DNA of 58,850 nt from an uncultured Lachnospiraceae bacterium (lineage in GTDB: Bacteria; Bacillota; Clostridia; Lachnospirales; Lachnospiraceae), in the NCBI GenBank assembly GCA_947588845.1, contig CANQAR010000009.1, positions 1 through 58,850 of the forward strand, read 5' to 3'. Of this stretch, positions 56,040 to 58,850 are shown one piece after another (the stretch's first letter is position 1; every line of letters begins with the position of its first letter). Under the pieces are notes generated by a model, which made no database searches, was not told where the DNA came from, and saw nothing but the letters and a program-made list of their open reading frames with translations. Made by a program: the position numbers and the translations under genes.

Positions 56040-57635
56040 ATGAAGAACAGAAAAAGCAGATTAACCGCATTCCAGAAGATGTACATGAACAGCGCGCTCC
56101 TCGTCCTTTTGACTGTTCTTGTGACCGGAGCCGCCAGCCTTTATTTTGCGATTTCCATCAAACAGCAGGATCTTGACACAACGATCCGGGATCTGGCATT
56201 TCTGACCGCAAATCTTGAGGTCGTCCGCCATGATCTGTCTGACGGCGCGCCGAGTCCGGAACTGGACCAGGAGCTCCGGCTGCTGATCGAGTCGTTTGAG
56301 CAGGTGGACGTGCTGGTCGTCTGCGATGTGAACGGCATCCGGTATTTCCATAACGAAAAGGAGAGGGTCGGGCAGCATTTTGTCGGCAATGATGAGGCGC
56401 CGATTCTTGCGGGAGCCGATCCGTATATTTCCGAGGCGGTCGGGACGCTCGGCATGCAGAGACGGGCATTCCACGCGGTGACGGATGAGAAAGGGACGAT
56501 TGTCGGCTTTGTTATTGCGTCTGTACTTACTTCCCATCTGATTGTGGTGCGCAACAGGATTATTGGCACATTTTTGCTTCTTCTTGCGGTGATGATTCCT
56601 GTCGGCTGCCTGTTCTCCTATGTGTGGATGCTCCGCCTGAAAAAGCTGCTGATGGGTTTTGCTCCAGAGGAATTCCTCAACCTTTATATTGAACGCAGGG
56701 AAGTGCTCGACGCACTGGAGGAAGGAATTTTTGCGGTCAACACGCAGGGAAACGTCATTTTAATGAACCAGTCCGCGAGGAGAATGCTGAATATGGATCC
56801 GGATGAGATCCCGGAGGGGAGACCGCTGAAACAGATTTTTCCGGAGACAAGACTTCCGGAAACCGTGCGGACCGGGAAGGCGGAATATAATATCAGTTTC
56901 AGCATTTATCAGAAAAATGTAATTTCGTCCCGGATTCCGATCCGCCAGAAGGATCAGATCATTGGAGCTGTCTCGATTTTCCGCGACAGGACGGAAGTGA
57001 CAAAGCTCGCGGAGGAACTGACCGGAGCGAACTATATGGTGGATACGCTGCGCGCGTTCAACCATGAGTTTATGAACAAACTTCACATTATTCTCGGCCT
57101 TCTGGAAATCAATGAGACAGAAAAGGCGAAGCATTATATTCTGCAGACCAGTCTGGTTTCCGGGGAGGCGGTCAGCGATATTTCCCACAGAGTACCAATC
57201 TCCACGCTGGCCGCGCTTCTGATCGGGAAGCTGATCCGCGCGAATGAGCTCGGCATTTCTTTTTCTCTGAAAAAGGACAGTTATTTCTTTTCCAAGGAGA
57301 CTCATCTCCCTGCCGACTGTTATATCACGCTTGTCGGAAATCTTGTCGAGAACGCGATGGATGAGCTGAACAGTGCGGATTATCCGGTCAAATCCATCGA
57401 GCTGGGGATTTATTCAGAGGAGGCGCACACGATCATCACCTGTGACGACACGGGAGGCGGCATTCCGGAGGAAATTTTGTTTTCGATCTATGACCGCCAC
57501 ACGACGACCAAAGGAGAAGGACATGGTACGGGATTTGCGCTGATGAAGGAGATCGTCGACCGGTATGAGGGAACTTTTCATATCGATACGGAGCCCGGGG
57601 TCGGCACTTCCATTGAGATTATTCTTCCGGTCTGA
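56040..57635 (+). CDS. CitA/DcuS-family sensor histidine kinase
   Basis: Senses an outside ligand, most likely a di- or tricarboxylate, 531 aa. A first membrane helix near residue 20-40 and a second near 175-195 flank an extracellular PAS-like domain. A cytoplasmic PAS domain (LDALEEGIFAVNTQGNVILMN) follows. The phospho-histidine is H342 in AFNHEFMNKLH, the CitA-type H-box. The ATPase domain has NLVENAMDELN and GTGFALMKEIV. The start follows AAAGGAGTCCGACGG. It is paired with the regulator downstream. Confidence 0.92.
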   Translation: MKNRKSRLTAFQKMYMNSALLVLLTVLVTGAASLYFAISIKQQDLDTTIRDLAFLTANLEVVRHDLSDGAPSPELDQELRLLIESFEQVDVLVVCDVNGIRYFHNEKERVGQHFVGNDEAPILAGADPYISEAVGTLGMQRRAFHAVTDEKGTIVGFVIASVLTSHLIVVRNRIIGTFLLLLAVMIPVGCLFSYVWMLRLKKLLMGFAPEEFLNLYIERREVLDALEEGIFAVNTQGNVILMNQSARRMLNMDPDEIPEGRPLKQIFPETRLPETVRTGKAEYNISFSIYQKNVISSRIPIRQKDQIIGAVSIFRDRTEVTKLAEELTGANYMVDTLRAFNHEFMNKLHIILGLLEINETEKAKHYILQTSLVSGEAVSDISHRVPISTLAALLIGKLIRANELGISFSLKKDSYFFSKETHLPADCYITLVGNLVENAMDELNSADYPVKSIELGIYSEEAHTIITCDDTGGGIPEEILFSIYDRHTTTKGEGHGTGFALMKEIVDRYEGTFHIDTEPGVGTSIEIILPV

Positions 57636-57877
57636 CAAGAAACGGCCAGGATCACCTTGCCTGTGAGAGAAGCGATTGAAATCTTTCGGTCGTTCTTTCG
57701 CACGGACAAAAAAGCAGATGAAATTGTTCTGTGAGTCCGGCAGAAATATTTTGTGCTGCGAATCAGATCCGAAGCCCGCACGCAAGACTTGCGGCCGGGT
57801 CTTGAATAAAACATTTCTGTATGGACTGCATGGATTTGGTGAATTACGAGGCGCCGGACGCGCTTCTGGAGGTAATT

Positions 57878-58561
57878 ATGTATCAGGTAATTATTGTCGA
57901 GGATGACCCTATGGTTTCCTCCATCAACAGGCAGTATCTGCAGGCCAATCCAGCGCTGCAGATCGCAGGAGCTTTCCGAAACGGACAGGATGCGCTGAAG
58001 CATCTGAAAAAGCATCCGGCGGACCTTGCGATCGTAGATTATTATATGCCGGTGATGGACGGCCTTACTTTTATCCGCAGCTGTCACGAACAGCAGATTC
58101 ATCTGGATTTTATCATGATCACGGCCGCGAACAACGCGCGGGAGCTCTCCGAGGTCATGAGGCAGGGGGTGATTGATTATCTTGTCAAGCCATTTACTTA
58201 TGAGCGTTTCTGGCAGGCGGTTGATAAGTTTTTGAAAATAAGGAAAGCGCTTGAAAATGACGGGAAGCTCAGCCAGGAGGACATCGACCGCCTGTTCCGA
58301 GCGGATTTAAGGAGGAATCCGGCGCAAAATCCTCTGGAAAAGGGGCTTCAGCCAAAAACACTTGAAATGATACGTGAGTTCCTTGCCGGACACAGTGAGG
58401 AATTTTTGTCAAGTGAGGAGATCGCCCGTCAGGTTCATCTGTCGCGCATCACTGTGCGGCGGTATGTCAATTATATGCTGGAGACACAGGAGATTATCAG
58501 TCAGATTGATTATACAACCGGTGGCAGGCCGTCGATCCGGTATCGAAAAAAGAAAGTATAA
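57878..58561 (+). CDS. CitB/DcuR-family response regulator
   Basis: A 227-aa regulator of the CitB type. The receiver domain (IIVEDDPMV, phospho-aspartate in IVDYYMPVMDG, LVKPFTYERF) is followed by a C-terminal DNA-binding helix-turn-helix (SSEEIARQVHLSRITVRRY). The start follows TCTGGAGGTAATT; an upstream in-frame Met at 57821 is less likely. The next gene looks like malic enzyme, so the pair probably controls malate use, like MalK-MalR of Bacillus. The 242-base gap before it has no gene. Confidence 0.92.
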   Translation: MYQVIIVEDDPMVSSINRQYLQANPALQIAGAFRNGQDALKHLKKHPADLAIVDYYMPVMDGLTFIRSCHEQQIHLDFIMITAANNARELSEVMRQGVIDYLVKPFTYERFWQAVDKFLKIRKALENDGKLSQEDIDRLFRADLRRNPAQNPLEKGLQPKTLEMIREFLAGHSEEFLSSEEIARQVHLSRITVRRYVNYMLETQEIISQIDYTTGGRPSIRYRKKKV

Positions 58562-58579
58562 AACGGGAGGAATCCGCAT

Positions 58580-58604
58580 CACGGGTTTTTCCCGTTTCTA
58601 TTTT
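58580..58604 (+). terminator. Terminator after the response regulator
   Basis: ACGGG-ttttt-CCCGT, extended outward by a second AAACGGG...CCCGTTT pairing from 58561, followed by TTCTATTTT. Confidence 0.75.
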
Positions 58605-58639
58605 ACTTACTTTACTTACAAAAGGATACGAATACTTAC
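58602..58639 (+). promoter_or_regulatory. Candidate operator: three TACTTAC repeats
   Basis: TACTTAC occurs at 58604-58610, 58613-58619 and 58633-58639. The first two lie inside an exact TTTACTTAC tandem. They sit upstream of a weak promoter (TTTTCT-17-TATAGT) for the next gene, where an activator of the CitB type would bind. Confidence 0.45.
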
Positions 58640-58818
58640 ATAAGATTTTCTTTGCGCAGAGAATACAGTATAGTGTGGACAGAACAAAAAACAGCCGTTT
58701 TCGGCAAATCATTAGATGAGTCAAAGTACGGTAATGGAATAGAGAATGTCAGAAAAGCGTTCCTGTTTCCGAATCTGCATCAGTACAAAATTATTAACGT
58801 ATTAAGGAGGAAAATTGT

Positions 58819-58850
58819 ATGAACTACGCGGAGGAATCTTTAAAACTGCA
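58819..58850 (+). CDS. Probable malic enzyme, first codons only
   Basis: ATG 58819 follows AAGGAGGAAAATTGT and encodes MNYAEESLKL before the window ends. This N terminus resembles NAD(P)-dependent malic enzymes (malate to pyruvate and CO2), and the preceding CitA/CitB-type system fits a malate-induced gene. Eleven codons are too few to be sure. Confidence 0.5.
   Translation, partial: MNYAEESLKL

Overview
The window looks like a chromosomal segment of a Gram-positive Clostridia bacterium, most likely Lachnospiraceae. The reasons are the backbone gene content and order (comEA/comEC, dgt, dnaG, rpoD, trmK, nif3), a TGS-containing nucleoside kinase, a VanW-type L,D-transpeptidase, ChrA half-transporters, PrsA-like and GerMN lipoproteins, AGGAGG-type ribosome sites and many sigma-A promoters with 17-bp spacers. 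By eye the backbone is about half GC, while roughly 9.1-18.3 kb is clearly AT-rich.

Layout. 1-5.3 kb: an arginine cluster argC-argJ-argB-argD behind a promoter with an ARG-box-like palindrome; a 92-bp tandem repeat lies before argB and a set of hairpins before argD. 5.5-7.9 kb: a YdcZ-type membrane protein, a ComEA-like lipoprotein and an OmpR-type response regulator. 8.1-9.1 kb: a GMP synthase that has only the ATP-pyrophosphatase and dimerisation parts. 9.1-17.1 kb: an AT-rich defence island starting at the 3' end of guaA, with a BsuBI/PstI-type restriction-modification pair, two unknown genes, an IS110-family (IS1111-like) element with a long noncoding tail, and a NACHT-type NTPase between 133-bp direct repeats whose ends resemble the guaA 3' end. 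17.2-18.2 kb: a DUF3800 gene followed by a probable structured RNA with its own promoter and terminator. 18.4-26.2 kb: a PucR-type regulator, two very small genes and an oligopeptide ABC transporter operon (oppABCDF). 26.4-39.8 kb: an unknown membrane protein, a sensor kinase that is probably the partner of the response regulator 19 kb upstream, a GerMN lipoprotein, comEC, dgt, dnaG, rpoD, trmK, nif3 and a nucleoside kinase. 39.9-40.2 kb: RNase P RNA. 40.5-52.3 kb: a GH13 amylase, L,D-transpeptidase, murF, pth, mfd, a PrsA-like lipoprotein and aroK. 52.3-55.6 kb, minus strand: leuC, leuD and a pair of chromate-transporter halves. 56.0-58.85 kb: a CitA/DcuS-type two-component system and the first codons of a probable malic enzyme.

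How it fits together. The backbone encodes amino-acid synthesis (Arg, Leu, shikimate), cell-wall synthesis (MurF, L,D-transpeptidase), replication and transcription core functions (DnaG, RpoD, Mfd, RNase P) and DNA-uptake proteins. The accessory part looks like defence cassettes collected at the 3' end of guaA. It is the most interesting region: a NACHT protein in its own repeat-bounded cassette, a DUF3800 gene with a partner-like noncoding RNA, and an IS with a possible guide RNA. No integrase, CRISPR array, tRNA gene or prophage was seen. All family assignments are from reading motifs; no database search was run.
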